From positions 1 through 42,507 of the forward strand of contig JAHJJD010000059.1 of assembly GCA_018822845.1 (NCBI GenBank): 42,507 nt of DNA. The letters run 5' to 3'. Within the stretch, counting starts at the first letter, position 1. Each line of letters opens with the position of its first letter. The translations under genes and the position numbers were made by a program. Source of the DNA: Gammaproteobacteria bacterium. GTDB taxonomy: Bacteria > Pseudomonadota > Gammaproteobacteria > Thiotrichales > Thiotrichaceae. Of the stretch, positions 8,785-15,916 are shown piece by piece. The notes beneath the pieces are model-generated. The model made no database searches. It had not been told where the DNA came from and saw nothing but the letters and a program-made list of their open reading frames with translations.

Positions 8785-8803
8785 AACCCGTTTCCCCATG
8801 TTT

Positions 8804-8831
8804 ATTATCGCTATAATTGTGACAGCAGCAA
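8804..8831 (-). promoter_or_regulatory. Promoter of the YdjM-like gene
   Basis: Read on the minus strand: TTGCTG (8831-8826), a 16-nt spacer, GATAAT (8809-8804). The predicted start at about 8797 falls inside the first candidate ATG and supports the second (8784). Confidence 0.5.
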
Positions 8832-8940
8832 CGTTACTTCATTCCCGCCCAAGAGAATGCTCCGTGCTAATTTCCTTATTTTTTACTCATACCATGATGC
8901 CAAAGTTTTGTTTATTAATATAGTCAGTTTGTAAAAGAAA

Positions 8941-8959
8941 AGCCGGGAATTTCCCGGCT
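8941..8959 (-). terminator. Perfect hairpin with T-tract on the minus strand
   Basis: The 9-bp stem AGCCGGGAA/TTCCCGGCT has a 1-nt centre (about 3-4 nt of effective loop after fraying). Below 8941 the minus strand reads TTTTCTTTTAC. It would terminate leftward transcription, yet no annotated minus-strand gene lies immediately to the right. Confidence 0.55.
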
Positions 8960-9052
8960 GTCTCTCCCCCTGTTTCCGTTCTGCCGCTCTCGTGGGGGGG
9001 GCTACCTCCCGGCGCTTTTTATCCTGGTAAGTGTTTTTGGTGTGACAAAAAT

Positions 9053-9079
9053 AAAGAGGGGACGGGCACCCCCTCTTTT
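9053..9079. terminator. Bidirectional hairpin terminator upstream of aroC
   Basis: AAAGAGGGG (9053-9061) pairs with CCCCTCTTT (9070-9078) around an 8-nt loop. TTTT ends the plus-strand copy, and ATTTTTGT follows on the minus strand, so it can act in both directions. Confidence 0.6.
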
Positions 9080-9203
9080 AGTGTTTGCGTCGTTATGAAT
9101 TGGGAAGGTTATTTTTATCATTTGTGGTTAATTTTATATCATGTCTCGTTGTTATGGTCAATAACTAACCAGCCTCAAACTACTGCTAAGGATCTGGAAT
9201 AAC

Positions 9204-9212
9204 TGCTACAAT
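9204..9212 (+). promoter_or_regulatory. Extended -10 promoter of aroC placing the start at the ATG
   Basis: TGCTACAAT is an extended -10 element (TG-n-TACAAT). Only six bases separate it from the aroC ATG at 9219, and no Shine-Dalgarno sequence precedes that ATG. Transcription would begin at or within a base or two of the start codon, giving a leaderless mRNA. Confidence 0.5.
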
Positions 9213-9218
9213 TGCCCC

Positions 9219-10319
9219 ATGTCAGGAAATAGCTACGGAAAACTGTTTAGCGTGACCTCCTTCGGTGAGAGTCACGGCCCCGCAATCGGCTGCATCGTGG
9301 ATGGCTGCCCGCCCGGACTCGCCCTCACGGAAGCTGATATCCAGATTGACCTTGACCGGCGCAAACCGGGTCAGAGCCGCCACACTACGCAACGGCGTGA
9401 AGCTGACGAGGTGCAAATCCTTTCTGGTGTGTTTGAAGGACGGACGACTGGTACGCCCATCGGCCTGATTATTCACAACACCGACCAGCGCTCCAAGGAT
9501 TACGGCGACATCATGGATCGCTTTCGCCCCGGTCATGCAGATTACACCTACTACAAAAAGTATGGTTTCCGCGACTACCGTGGTGGCGGGCGTTCATCGG
9601 CGCGTGAAACCGCAATGCGGGTGGCTGCCGGTGCGATTGCCAAGAAGTGGTTGCAGGAACGTTACGCTGTGCTGATTCGCGGCTATTTGTCGCAGCTTGG
9701 CCCGATCGTGGCAGATGTACTGGACTGGAATGAAATCCCCAATAATCCGTTTTTCTGCCCCGACGCCAGCAAGGTGGCGGAGATGGAAGAATATATGGAT
9801 GCCCTGCGCAAGGAAGGCAATTCCGTTGGCGCAAAAATTACTACGGTGGCTTCCAACGTGCCGCCGGGTTGGGGTGAGCCAATTTTTGACCGGCTGGATG
9901 CAGACATTGCCCACGCGATGATGTCGATCAATGCAGCGAAAGGTGTGGAAATTGGTGCGGGTTTCGCCTGCGTTGCGCAAAAGGGCACCGAGCACCGCGA
10001 TGAAATCAGTATGGAAGGCTTTCTCGGCAATCAGGCGGGGGGCATTTTGGGCGGAATTTCTTCAGGGCAGGAAATCGTGGTGCATACCGCGTTCAAGCCG
10101 ACTTCGAGCATGCGGATTCCGGGGCGTACAGTCAATCTGGATGGCGAGCCGGTAGAGGTCATTACCAAGGGACGTCATGACCCGTGTGTCGGCATTCGTG
10201 CAACGCCAATTTGTGAAGCGATGCTGGCGATCACCTTGATGGATCATGCCTTGCGGCACCGGGCGCAAAATCAGGACGTAACAACCAGCCTTGCGGATAT
10301 TCCCGGTAGCGTCGTCTGA
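9219..10319 (+). CDS. aroC: Chorismate synthase
   Basis: A 366-residue FMN-dependent enzyme, standard length, that converts 5-enolpyruvylshikimate-3-phosphate to chorismate, the last step of the shikimate pathway. Signatures are S-F-G-E-S-H-G (14-20), [23 protein letters not shown], the [11 protein letters not shown] loop and the C-terminal [11 protein letters not shown]. The N-terminus [10 protein letters not shown] matches the family exactly, so ATG 9219 is the true start even though no ribosome binding site is visible. It is monocistronic and converges on a small lipoprotein gene. Confidence 0.97.
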   Translation: MSGNSYGKLFSVTSFGESHGPAIGCIVDGCPPGLALTEADIQIDLDRRKPGQSRHTTQRREADEVQILSGVFEGRTTGTPIGLIIHNTDQRSKDYGDIMDRFRPGHADYTYYKKYGFRDYRGGGRSSARETAMRVAAGAIAKKWLQERYAVLIRGYLSQLGPIVADVLDWNEIPNNPFFCPDASKVAEMEEYMDALRKEGNSVGAKITTVASNVPPGWGEPIFDRLDADIAHAMMSINAAKGVEIGAGFACVAQKGTEHRDEISMEGFLGNQAGGILGGISSGQEIVVHTAFKPTSSMRIPGRTVNLDGEPVEVITKGRHDPCVGIRATPICEAMLAITLMDHALRHRAQNQDVTTSLADIPGSVV

Positions 10320-10344
10320 TTCCCAGGGCTATCAGGAAATTTTG

Positions 10345-10692
10345 TCACTTGTTCCGGCGGTAGAAGTTGCGGTTGTTATTCCAGCTTCTATCCCTGTTCC
10401 ACTTGATGCCTGGGGAGTTGCCCCTGTTGAGGCGGTGATGACGGTTCAACTGGTTATGCCGGTTTTTGTTCCAGTCACCGTCGCGATTATTGCGCCAGTT
10501 GGTACCATGATTGCGCTTCCACTGGTCATTCCAGCCGTTGTTCCAGCGACTGTCGTAGTTGTCGTAAAAATAGGTGGGGTTGTTGGTGTAGCCCCGATAC
10601 TTGCTATCGGCTCGTGATGGGTTGTGGCAAGCTTGCAAGGCAAGGACACTGCCGATGATCAGGACTAACACGCCTATACGAAATGTACGCAT
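10345..10692 (-). CDS. Small Asn/Arg/Trp-rich putative lipoprotein
   Basis: A 115-residue protein with GGAG eight bases before its ATG. It has a signal segment M-R-T-F-R-I-G-V-L-V-L-I-I-G-S-V-L-A-L-Q followed by A-C, a weak lipobox with Cys22. The mature part is low-complexity, dominated by Asn, Arg, Trp, Tyr and His in short W-N-N/N-R-N repeats. It has no predicted catalytic motif and a strongly basic charge, so it may bind nucleic acid or cell-wall polymers; this is inference. The opposite strand also has a 108-codon open frame here (10291-10617), which is Val/Pro/Ala-rich and overlaps aroC, so I treat it as a shadow. Confidence 0.65.
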   Translation of the reverse strand: MRTFRIGVLVLIIGSVLALQACHNPSRADSKYRGYTNNPTYFYDNYDSRWNNGWNDQWKRNHGTNWRNNRDGDWNKNRHNQLNRHHRLNRGNSPGIKWNRDRSWNNNRNFYRRNK

Positions 10693-10761
10693 GACGAATT
10701 CTCCAAAATCTGCGCCTGAACGACGTACACTTGTTAGACCTGTTTTTGATGTTGAAGTTCA

Positions 10762-11928
10762 GTGAATAACTCTGCGCCTTACTTCCGTTTGTCGTTTTTT
10801 TATTTTGCGTACTTTGCGGCGTTGGGCGTGTTTGTGCCTTACTGGACGGTGTATTTGCATGCAGCCAAGGGCTATTCACCGATACAGATCGGTGAGTTGA
10901 TGGCAGTATTCATGGCAACCAAAGTGGTTGCACCATTCCTGTGGGGCTGGTTGGCTGATCATACTGGCGAACGCTTGCGCATCATCCGGCTGGCCAGTTT
11001 GCTGGGAGTGCTGTGTTTCCTTGGGGTGTATCGGGACCAGGGCTATTGGTGGATGGTGGTGGTAATGGCGGGTTTCGGCTTTTTCTGGAATGCGTCCCTG
11101 CCGCAATTCGAGGCGTTGACGCTGAATCATCTGGGCAAGCAGGTGGGGCGTTATAGCTGGATCCGGTTGTGGGGTTCCATCGGTTTCATCGTGATGGTGG
11201 CGGGTTTGCCGCCACTACTGGAAAGTCAGGGTATCGGACGGGTGGTGGATGCCATGTTATTGCTGTTCGTGAGCATCTGGCTTTCCACCTGGTTGGTGCG
11301 GGACAAACCACACGCTACCCATGCGGTGAAAAACAACCGCCTGCGTGAAGTGTTGCGGCAACCGGCTGTGTGGATTCTGTTGCTGGCGTGCGCGTTGCAA
11401 CAGGGAAGCCACGGGGTTTACTACACCTTTTTCAGCATTTATCTGGAAGGGCAGGGTCATACCCGTACCTTTATCGGCTGGATGTGGGCACTGGGGGTGA
11501 TTGCGGAAGTGGTGCTGTTCCTGTTCATGCATCCGCTGATCGAACGTTTCGGTACGGCGCGCCTGTTTGTGCTGTCGATGTTCCTGACCGCTTTGCGCTG
11601 GATCATGCTGGGTACATGGGTGCACAATGTGCCCATGTTGTTGCTGGCGCAGGTGTTGCATGCGGCGACGTATGGCCTGTTCCATGCGTCTGCCATACAT
11701 CTGGTTCACCATCAGTTTCCAGGGCGTTTGCAGGGTAGGGGGCAGGCATTGTATTCAGGTCTGAGTTTTGGGGTTGGTGGCGCACTGGGCAGTTTGCTGA
11801 GCGGCTATGGCTGGGAGTTCCTGGGCGAAACCTACACCTTTTATGCAGCTACAGTCGTGGCCGGTATCGGCTGGTTGCTGGCGCTGGCTTATGTGCGGGA
11901 GGATGTTGCCGATGCAGCCCATCACTGA
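10762..11928 (+). CDS. MFS transporter, 3-phenylpropionate/nucleoside permease-like subfamily
   Basis: A 388-residue protein with about 12 membrane helices. It opens with Y-F-R-L-S-F-F-Y-F-A-Y-F-A-A-L-G and has W-G-W-L-A-D-H-T-G in loop 2-3, the MFS motif position. It resembles the HcaT/LacY-like MFS_1_like group found as a single gene in many gammaproteobacteria. The substrate cannot be read from sequence. The start is GTG 10762 with only a weak purine stretch upstream. It overlaps birA by 17 nt, so the two are translationally linked, although no biotin-transport role is implied. Confidence 0.85.
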   Translation: MNNSAPYFRLSFFYFAYFAALGVFVPYWTVYLHAAKGYSPIQIGELMAVFMATKVVAPFLWGWLADHTGERLRIIRLASLLGVLCFLGVYRDQGYWWMVVVMAGFGFFWNASLPQFEALTLNHLGKQVGRYSWIRLWGSIGFIVMVAGLPPLLESQGIGRVVDAMLLLFVSIWLSTWLVRDKPHATHAVKNNRLREVLRQPAVWILLLACALQQGSHGVYYTFFSIYLEGQGHTRTFIGWMWALGVIAEVVLFLFMHPLIERFGTARLFVLSMFLTALRWIMLGTWVHNVPMLLLAQVLHAATYGLFHASAIHLVHHQFPGRLQGRGQALYSGLSFGVGGALGSLLSGYGWEFLGETYTFYAATVVAGIGWLLALAYVREDVADAAHH

Positions 11929-12694
11929 TGCTTTACAGGCAAGCATTATCCGTCAGCAACTGGGTGCTGCAACCCAGTGGCTGCATGATATTCAGGTATT
12001 CGCTGAACTCGATTCCACTAACCGCTGGATGCTGCAACAGGGGCAGTGTGGTGAGGTTTGTCTGGCGGAACGGCAAACTGCTGGGCGTGGGCGACGTGGC
12101 CGCCAATGGGAATCACCGGAAGGCGTCAACCTCTACCTTTCCCTGCGCTGGTGTTTTGCGCAAGTGCCCAAAAATCTGCCGATCCTGAGTCTTGTCACCG
12201 GGTTGGCAGTGGTGGATGCACTCGAAGATTGCGCGATTACAGGGCATGGCCTGAAATGGCCGAATGATGTGTACTATGCTGGTAGGAAGCTGGGCGGTAT
12301 CCTGCTGGAGGCGGTTGGTTCGCTGGAGCAGATCGTGATCGGCATTGGCCTTAACGTCAACATGTTGCCGGAAACAGGTGCTGCGATAGACCAGCCGTGG
12401 GTTAGCCTGCGTGAAATACATGGCGCACCAATGAACCGCAATACGCTGGCCTCCGTCATAATTGAACGCTTGCTGGCGCGCTTGCAGACATTTCCGCAAC
12501 TGGATGTGGCGCAATTCCAGCAGGAATGGCAGCGTCGGGATGTGCTGGATCAGCGCCCGGTGCGGGTGCTTTCTGGTTCCCATGTGTCGGAAGGTGTTGC
12601 CTGCGGGGTTGATAGTCAGGGACAATTGCAGGTCAGATTACGGGGCGGTTCCATAAAAACTTTTTCTTCGGCAGACGTATCGGTGAGGATGTGA
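11912..12694 (+). CDS. birA: Biotin--[acetyl-CoA-carboxylase] ligase without DNA-binding domain
   Basis: A 260-residue ligase that activates biotin with ATP and attaches it to the biotin carboxyl carrier protein. ATG 11912 is chosen because GGGAGGA (11897-11903) sits at ideal spacing. Longer in-frame versions from 11807 would lie wholly inside the transporter gene. Motifs are the biotinyl-AMP loop G-R-G-R-R-G-R-Q-W (58-66), K-W-P-N-D (115-119) and K-L-G-G-I-L-L-E (126-133). The N-terminal winged-helix repressor domain of E. coli BirA is absent, so this is a monofunctional ligase. It overlaps coaX by 4 nt (ATGTGA-type junction with a GTG start). Confidence 0.95.
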   Translation: MQPITDALQASIIRQQLGAATQWLHDIQVFAELDSTNRWMLQQGQCGEVCLAERQTAGRGRRGRQWESPEGVNLYLSLRWCFAQVPKNLPILSLVTGLAVVDALEDCAITGHGLKWPNDVYYAGRKLGGILLEAVGSLEQIVIGIGLNVNMLPETGAAIDQPWVSLREIHGAPMNRNTLASVIIERLLARLQTFPQLDVAQFQQEWQRRDVLDQRPVRVLSGSHVSEGVACGVDSQGQLQVRLRGGSIKTFSSADVSVRM

Positions 12695-13452
12695 CAATTT
12701 TGCTGGTAGATGCAGGCAACTCACGCCTGAAATGGTCAGAGCTTGATGCTGTGGGTGCTATTTCCGCCCAGCAGGCGCAGGCGTATGCTGATCGCCCGGC
12801 ATTGGCTGCGTTTATCGACCTGCTGGATGCTTACCCTGCCGTTGGCCGTATTACCCTGGTGCATGTGCTTACCCACCTGTTTGAGCAAAGCGTGCAGGAA
12901 GCCTGTCAGGAACGGGGTATCAGCCTGCACGTTGTGCGTTCGGCGGAATCGGCTTACGGCATTATTTCCGGCTACCAGAACCCGGCCAGTCTGGGCGCTG
13001 ACCGTTTCGTCGGGCTGGTAGCGGCGCACCACATGGCGGGCAGGAAAGCCTGCATTGTGGTCGATTGTGGGACTGCCGTGACCATCGATGCGGTGGAAAA
13101 GGATGGGCGGCATCTGGGCGGCCTGATCCTGCCAGGCTTGCAACTGTCGGCGGATGCATTGATTGCGCGCGCGCAGAACCGGCTTTCCCTCTCGTTTGAG
13201 CACCCCACCATTTTTGCCGATGGAACGGCGCGGGCGATTGGTGGTGGCTGCCTGTTCGGTCTGGTCGGTGCAATTGAAGGCATTTGCAAGCGTATGCAAC
13301 ACGCCATGTCGACGCCGCCGTTGCGCGTCCTCACTGGTGGCGATGCAGAACACCTGCGCCCCTGGCTGCCGGGTGGCTGTGTCGTGCAGCCTGACCTGTT
13401 GATGCGCGGCTTGCGCCATATTACGGAGCAGCAAACATGTACCAGTTGCTGA
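12691..13452 (+). CDS. coaX: Type III pantothenate kinase
   Basis: A 253-residue ASKHA-fold kinase for the first step of coenzyme A synthesis. It starts at GTG 12691, overlapping the birA stop. Family motifs are L-L-V-D-A-G-N-S-R-L-K-W (4-15), the pantothenate-binding G-A-D-R-F-V-G-L-V-A-A-H (about 108-119), and V-V-D-C-G-T-A-V-T-I-D-A (about 128-139). The pairing birA-coaX is common in gammaproteobacteria that use the type III enzyme. The next gene begins inside its last 16 bases. Confidence 0.95.
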   Translation: MTILLVDAGNSRLKWSELDAVGAISAQQAQAYADRPALAAFIDLLDAYPAVGRITLVHVLTHLFEQSVQEACQERGISLHVVRSAESAYGIISGYQNPASLGADRFVGLVAAHHMAGRKACIVVDCGTAVTIDAVEKDGRHLGGLILPGLQLSADALIARAQNRLSLSFEHPTIFADGTARAIGGGCLFGLVGAIEGICKRMQHAMSTPPLRVLTGGDAEHLRPWLPGGCVVQPDLLMRGLRHITEQQTCTSC

Positions 13453-14084
13453 TCCTGCTGCTTTTGTTCAATCTTTCCGTGTTTACCTGGAACGTGGTGC
13501 TGTCGCCGGATGCCTCCGATGTACATCCGGCACTGGTTGAGCCTGACATCCCGGCACTGGAACTGCGGCACGATGTGGAAAACGTCGTCTACAGCAGTAA
13601 TAGCGCAGGCACGCAAAGCAGTTGCTACACCATTGGCCCTTACAACAGTGAACGGGCAGCACAGCTGGTGGGGGGCAAGGTACGTGGCTTTGGCCTGGCA
13701 GTGCAGGTACGCGCCATGCGTAGTATGGAAACGCTCAATTTCCTCGTTTACATTCCGCCGCTGGCTGGTTACGAGGAAGCCGAAAAGGTCGCCAAGGACA
13801 TCGCTGGTTTCGACGTGCAGGATGTGCTGATCATCAACGAAGGGCCATACCGGAACGCGATTTCGCTGGGCTTTTTCAACAACCTCAACAAAGCCAAGCG
13901 GCACGCGGAATACATCCGCTACCTCGGCTACGATGCGCATTACACCGAGCAGCAGGCAGCGCGGGAAGTGTTCTGGCTGGACTACGACGAGCCGTTCGGC
14001 AGCAATGCGCCCGTGCAGACGTGGAGCGCGGCGATAGATGCCACCTCGGAAGTGCAGCGAATTCCCCGTGCCTGCAAGAGCTAG
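13437..14084 (+). CDS. Membrane-anchored SPOR-like domain protein
   Basis: A 215-residue protein with a short N-terminal membrane helix (about 3-22) and a periplasmic remainder. The segment from about 62 to 165 has SPOR-like character: C-Y-T-I-G-P-Y-N-S-E-R-A-A-Q as first strand and turn, a paired repeat with N-F-L-V-Y-I-P-P, then V-L-I-I-N-E-G-P-Y-R-N-A-I-S-L-G-F-F-N-N-L-N-K-A resembling the second half. SPOR domains bind denuded peptidoglycan at division sites. A SPOR gene after birA-coaX is a known gammaproteobacterial arrangement. GGAG precedes ATG 13437, which overlaps coaX. Confidence 0.75.
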   Translation: MYQLLILLLLFNLSVFTWNVVLSPDASDVHPALVEPDIPALELRHDVENVVYSSNSAGTQSSCYTIGPYNSERAAQLVGGKVRGFGLAVQVRAMRSMETLNFLVYIPPLAGYEEAEKVAKDIAGFDVQDVLIINEGPYRNAISLGFFNNLNKAKRHAEYIRYLGYDAHYTEQQAAREVFWLDYDEPFGSNAPVQTWSAAIDATSEVQRIPRACKS

Positions 14085-14112
14085 TATCCTCTCAATCTTT
14101 TAGGAAGATTCC

Positions 14113-14559
14113 ATGCAAGCCCTGTTAATCATTGCCCACGGCAGTCGCCGACCTGAATCCAACGACGAAATCCGCGCCTTGGCCGCAAAGGTAGCCACAC
14201 AGTCCGGTGATGCCTACGGTTATGTCGGGAGTGCTTTTCTTGAGCTTGCCGGGCCGTCCATTCCTGATGGTATCCAGCAGTGCATCGATCAGGGTGCGAC
14301 CACGGTCACCATCATGCCGTTTTTCCTTTCCGCTGGCCGTCACGTCGTGACCGACGTACCGGAGTTGGTGCGGGAAAAGCAGCGCGAACACCCTGAGGTA
14401 CAGATGCGCATGGCTCCCTACCTCGGGGTTTCCAGTCTCATGCCTGAGCTGATCCTGCAATCTGCCGCCAATGCCTGCCACTGCACTGGCGCGAATTGCA
14501 CCTACCCTGACTGCCTTACGGACTCAAATAACTCCACCCCTGCTCCTGCAACTCAATAA
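14113..14559 (+). CDS. CbiX-type sirohydrochlorin chelatase with Cys-rich tail
   Basis: A 148-residue single-domain CbiX/SirB-like protein, which inserts Co2+ or Fe2+ into sirohydrochlorin for cobalamin, siroheme or heme d1-type pathways. M-Q-A-L-L-I-I-A-H-G-S-R-R provides the first metal-binding His (about residue 9), and F-F-L-S-A-G-R-H-V the second (about 77). The last 30 residues add a C-H-C-x4-C-x4-C cluster (about 117-128) that could bind a metal or Fe-S centre. AGGAAG precedes ATG 14113. The 3' end overlaps the convergent DsrE-like gene by 44 bp. Confidence 0.85.
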   Translation: MQALLIIAHGSRRPESNDEIRALAAKVATQSGDAYGYVGSAFLELAGPSIPDGIQQCIDQGATTVTIMPFFLSAGRHVVTDVPELVREKQREHPEVQMRMAPYLGVSSLMPELILQSAANACHCTGANCTYPDCLTDSNNSTPAPATQ

Positions 14560-14968
14560 TCCGTGCAATCCCCGCCTTGGTGATTTCCACGCCATCCAGC
14601 AGGGTCGGGCGTGCGCCACTTTTGGCTTCGACTGAATCCATGGTGTTGCCGCAGGCGGTGAAAACCACATTTTGCATCATCAGGCTTTCTACCCGGTTGG
14701 CGAAATTGCTTTTGTCCGTGACCAGCCAGATGCCGGAGCCGTAGGCTACCACTTCGATTTCAATATTATCCAGGCCATAGTATTTTTGCAGGTTAACGAT
14801 GTTGGAAAGCACATGATCCTGCTCATCCATGCTGTCGGAATTGATCTGGATGACCAACTGGTGAATCTGCTCTGTGGCAGTTTCGTCTTCTGCGTGGACG
14901 CTGTTTACAAGCCCAAGCGATACAACTACAGCCAACAGGATGGCTGAAAGGTATTGATGTATTGACAT
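14516..14968 (-). CDS. Periplasmic DsrE/DsrF-like family protein
   Basis: A 150-residue protein with a signal peptide (M-S-I-H-Q-Y-L-S-A-I-L-L-A..., predicted cut after V-H-A near 26). The mature domain has the DsrE fold pattern: H-Q-L-V-I-Q-I-N first strand, I-E-V-V-A-Y-G-S-G-I second strand, and V-V-F-T-A-C-G-N-T-M with a single conserved-type Cys, then G-I-A-R-I-I-E-L-Q-E-Q-G-W-S-Y. Exported members of this family are common in sulfur oxidisers, and the lone Cys could carry sulfane sulfur; that role is inference. AGGAGGAA lies just upstream of the ATG. The family call is good. Confidence 0.82.
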   Translation of the reverse strand: MSIHQYLSAILLAVVVSLGLVNSVHAEDETATEQIHQLVIQINSDSMDEQDHVLSNIVNLQKYYGLDNIEIEVVAYGSGIWLVTDKSNFANRVESLMMQNVVFTACGNTMDSVEAKSGARPTLLDGVEITKAGIARIIELQEQGWSYLSP

Positions 14969-15058
14969 GTTTGATTCCTCCTAGCATTTACGAATATAGC
15001 AGGGAGGCGGGGAGGATGGTTGAAAAAAATGGCTGGAAAGCAAAAAGATGATTAACGG

Positions 15059-15246
15059 GGGCACACTCCAAAGAGTCGTGGAAGGTTTCGACCTTGAACC
15101 AGAGGTTCAAAGTGGGTGTGCCGAAAGGTCTTCAGGCTTACCGTCTTGCGGTCATGCACACCAGACCCTTACAAACACTCCCGGGGTAGAGAATTAGGCT
15201 CAAGGATTTTACCCACCTTCTCACGAGTCCTCCAGAGGTGCCCTTG
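15059..15246 (-). ncRNA. ssrS: 6S RNA
   Basis: A roughly 188-nt RNA on the minus strand just downstream of zapA, the conserved gammaproteobacterial position. The 3' arm contains CACTTTGAACCTCTGGTTC, closely matching the conserved 6S segment CTTGAACCnnnGGTTCAAG. The ends pair: GGGCAC (from 15243) with GTGCCC (to 15059), and inside that CTCGTG with CACGA plus GAAGG with CCTTC, giving the long closing stem around the open bubble that mimics an open promoter. 6S RNA sequesters sigma-70 RNA polymerase in stationary phase. The exact ends are approximate. Confidence 0.85.
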
Positions 15247-15252
15247 GAATCC

Positions 15253-15281
15253 ATACTATTACATTTGCTTGCCGCTGGGAA
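15253..15281 (-). promoter_or_regulatory. Promoter of 6S RNA
   Basis: On the minus strand TTCCCA (15281-15276), a 17-nt spacer and TAGTAT (15258-15253) place transcription start at about 15246, agreeing with the paired 5' end of the RNA. 6S could also be processed from a zapA transcript. Confidence 0.55.
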
Positions 15282-15295
15282 GAATTGACAAATGC

Positions 15296-15604
15296 TTAGG
15301 CTTTGTGCTTCTCAAGAATAACGTCAATACGGCCTTGCAGGGTATGTAGCTGTTCCAGCATTTCAGGGTTTGCAGCGGGTGTGGCGTTATGGTTGCCATG
15401 CATCAGTTCGTGGGCAAGGTTGAGCGCCACCATGACAGCGATGCGGTCAGTCCCCAGCACCTTGCCGGAATCGCGAATCTTGCGCATTTCCTTGTCAATA
15501 CGGCGGGAGGAGGCCAACAGCGCTTCCTGTTCGCCTTCCGGGCAAGCCACCATGTATTCCTTGTCGAGAATACGCACAATGACTGGTTTGATATGTTTGT
15601 CCAT
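15296..15604 (-). CDS. zapA: Cell division protein ZapA
   Basis: A 102-residue cytoplasmic protein that cross-links FtsZ protofilaments at the Z-ring. The N-terminal globular part has P-V-I-V-R-I-L-D-K-E-Y-M-V-A-C-P-E-G-E (about 7-25), and D-R-I-A-V-M-V-A-L-N-L-A-H-E-L precedes a C-terminal coiled coil (E-M-L-E-Q-L-H-T-L-Q-G-R-I). Length and motifs fit the family. It lies 4 nt after the ZapB-like gene, presumably cotranscribed, and precedes 6S RNA. Confidence 0.93.
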   Translation of the reverse strand: MDKHIKPVIVRILDKEYMVACPEGEQEALLASSRRIDKEMRKIRDSGKVLGTDRIAVMVALNLAHELMHGNHNATPAANPEMLEQLHTLQGRIDVILEKHKA

Positions 15605-15608
15605 GTGT

Positions 15609-15842
15609 TCAGGCCCCAGGGGGTTGTTGTTTGAGGCGCTGAATCATTTCTTCGATCTGGCTGCTGGCCTTGGTGTTGCGGCGGCGCAGGTCGCTACACT
15701 CGGAAGCCAGTGCCTTCTCGCGCTTTTTCAGGTCGCTGTTTTCTTCACCAAGTTTCTCGACCAAGCCAAGCAGGCGTTCGACCCGCTCCTCGATAGAAGT
15801 AAGCTGATTTTTCAGGTTCATGTCAGGGGTTTGTGCATTCAT
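15609..15842 (-). CDS. ZapB-like coiled-coil protein (TIGR02449 family)
   Basis: A small coiled-coil protein beginning about M-N-A-Q-T-P-D-M-N-L-K-N-Q-L. The core reads I-E-E-R-V-E-R-L-L-G-L-V-E-K-L-G-E-E-N and continues in heptads to the end (77 residues from ATG 15842; 70 from ATG 15821). Family members usually begin at the equivalent of the second Met, so either start is possible. A TTG further upstream gives 89 residues, but it overlaps the promoter. The gene sits directly before zapA in many gammaproteobacteria and is thought to be a division-related ZapB analogue. Confidence 0.8.
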   Translation of the reverse strand: MNAQTPDMNLKNQLTSIEERVERLLGLVEKLGEENSDLKKREKALASECSDLRRRNTKASSQIEEMIQRLKQQPPGA

Positions 15843-15848
15843 ACAATA

Positions 15849-15878
15849 ATGGTAGTAAAGAGTGCGAAACAAGGTCAA
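15849..15878 (-). promoter_or_regulatory. Promoter of the zapB-like/zapA operon
   Basis: Minus strand TTGACC (15878-15873), an 18-nt spacer, TACCAT (15854-15849), then six bases and ATG 15842. No ribosome binding site is present, so the transcript could be leaderless from 15842 or use ATG 15821. Confidence 0.45.
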
Positions 15879-15916
15879 TCACATCATAATAACCTTTTGT
15901 CACGGAGAGCAAAGTT

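Larger units (their letters stand above)
8832..9203. other. Hairpin-rich intergenic spacer, candidate small RNA
   Basis: About 370 bp with no convincing gene but with three strong hairpins. AGCCGGGAA/TTCCCGGCT (8941-8959) is followed on the minus strand by TTTTCTTTT. The second runs from GCCG (8983) to CGGC (9013) around a run of eight G and is followed on the plus strand by TTTTT (9016-9020). AAAGAGGGG/CCCCTCTTT (9053-9078) has T-rich flanks on both sides. Such a cluster could be back-to-back terminators or a structured small RNA of roughly 150 nt. A 25-codon ORF at 8857-8934 is also possible, but I do not call it. Confidence 0.4.

Noticed and set aside
8857-8934. 25-codon ORF upstream of the hairpin cluster
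   Set aside because: Weak start signal and no resemblance to anything; length is within chance expectation.
10291-10617. 108-codon Val/Pro-rich plus-strand frame
   Set aside because: Overlaps the end of aroC and mirrors the repeats of the minus-strand lipoprotein, which has a good ribosome binding site.
11807-11911. N-terminal extension of BirA that might be a regulatory domain
   Set aside because: The bases encode the MFS transporter in another frame, the extension has no HTH pattern, and the ideal ribosome binding site points to ATG 11912.
12972-13940. 322-codon minus-strand frame across coaX and the SPOR-like gene
   Set aside because: It spans two well-supported plus-strand genes and its composition is that of a shadow frame.
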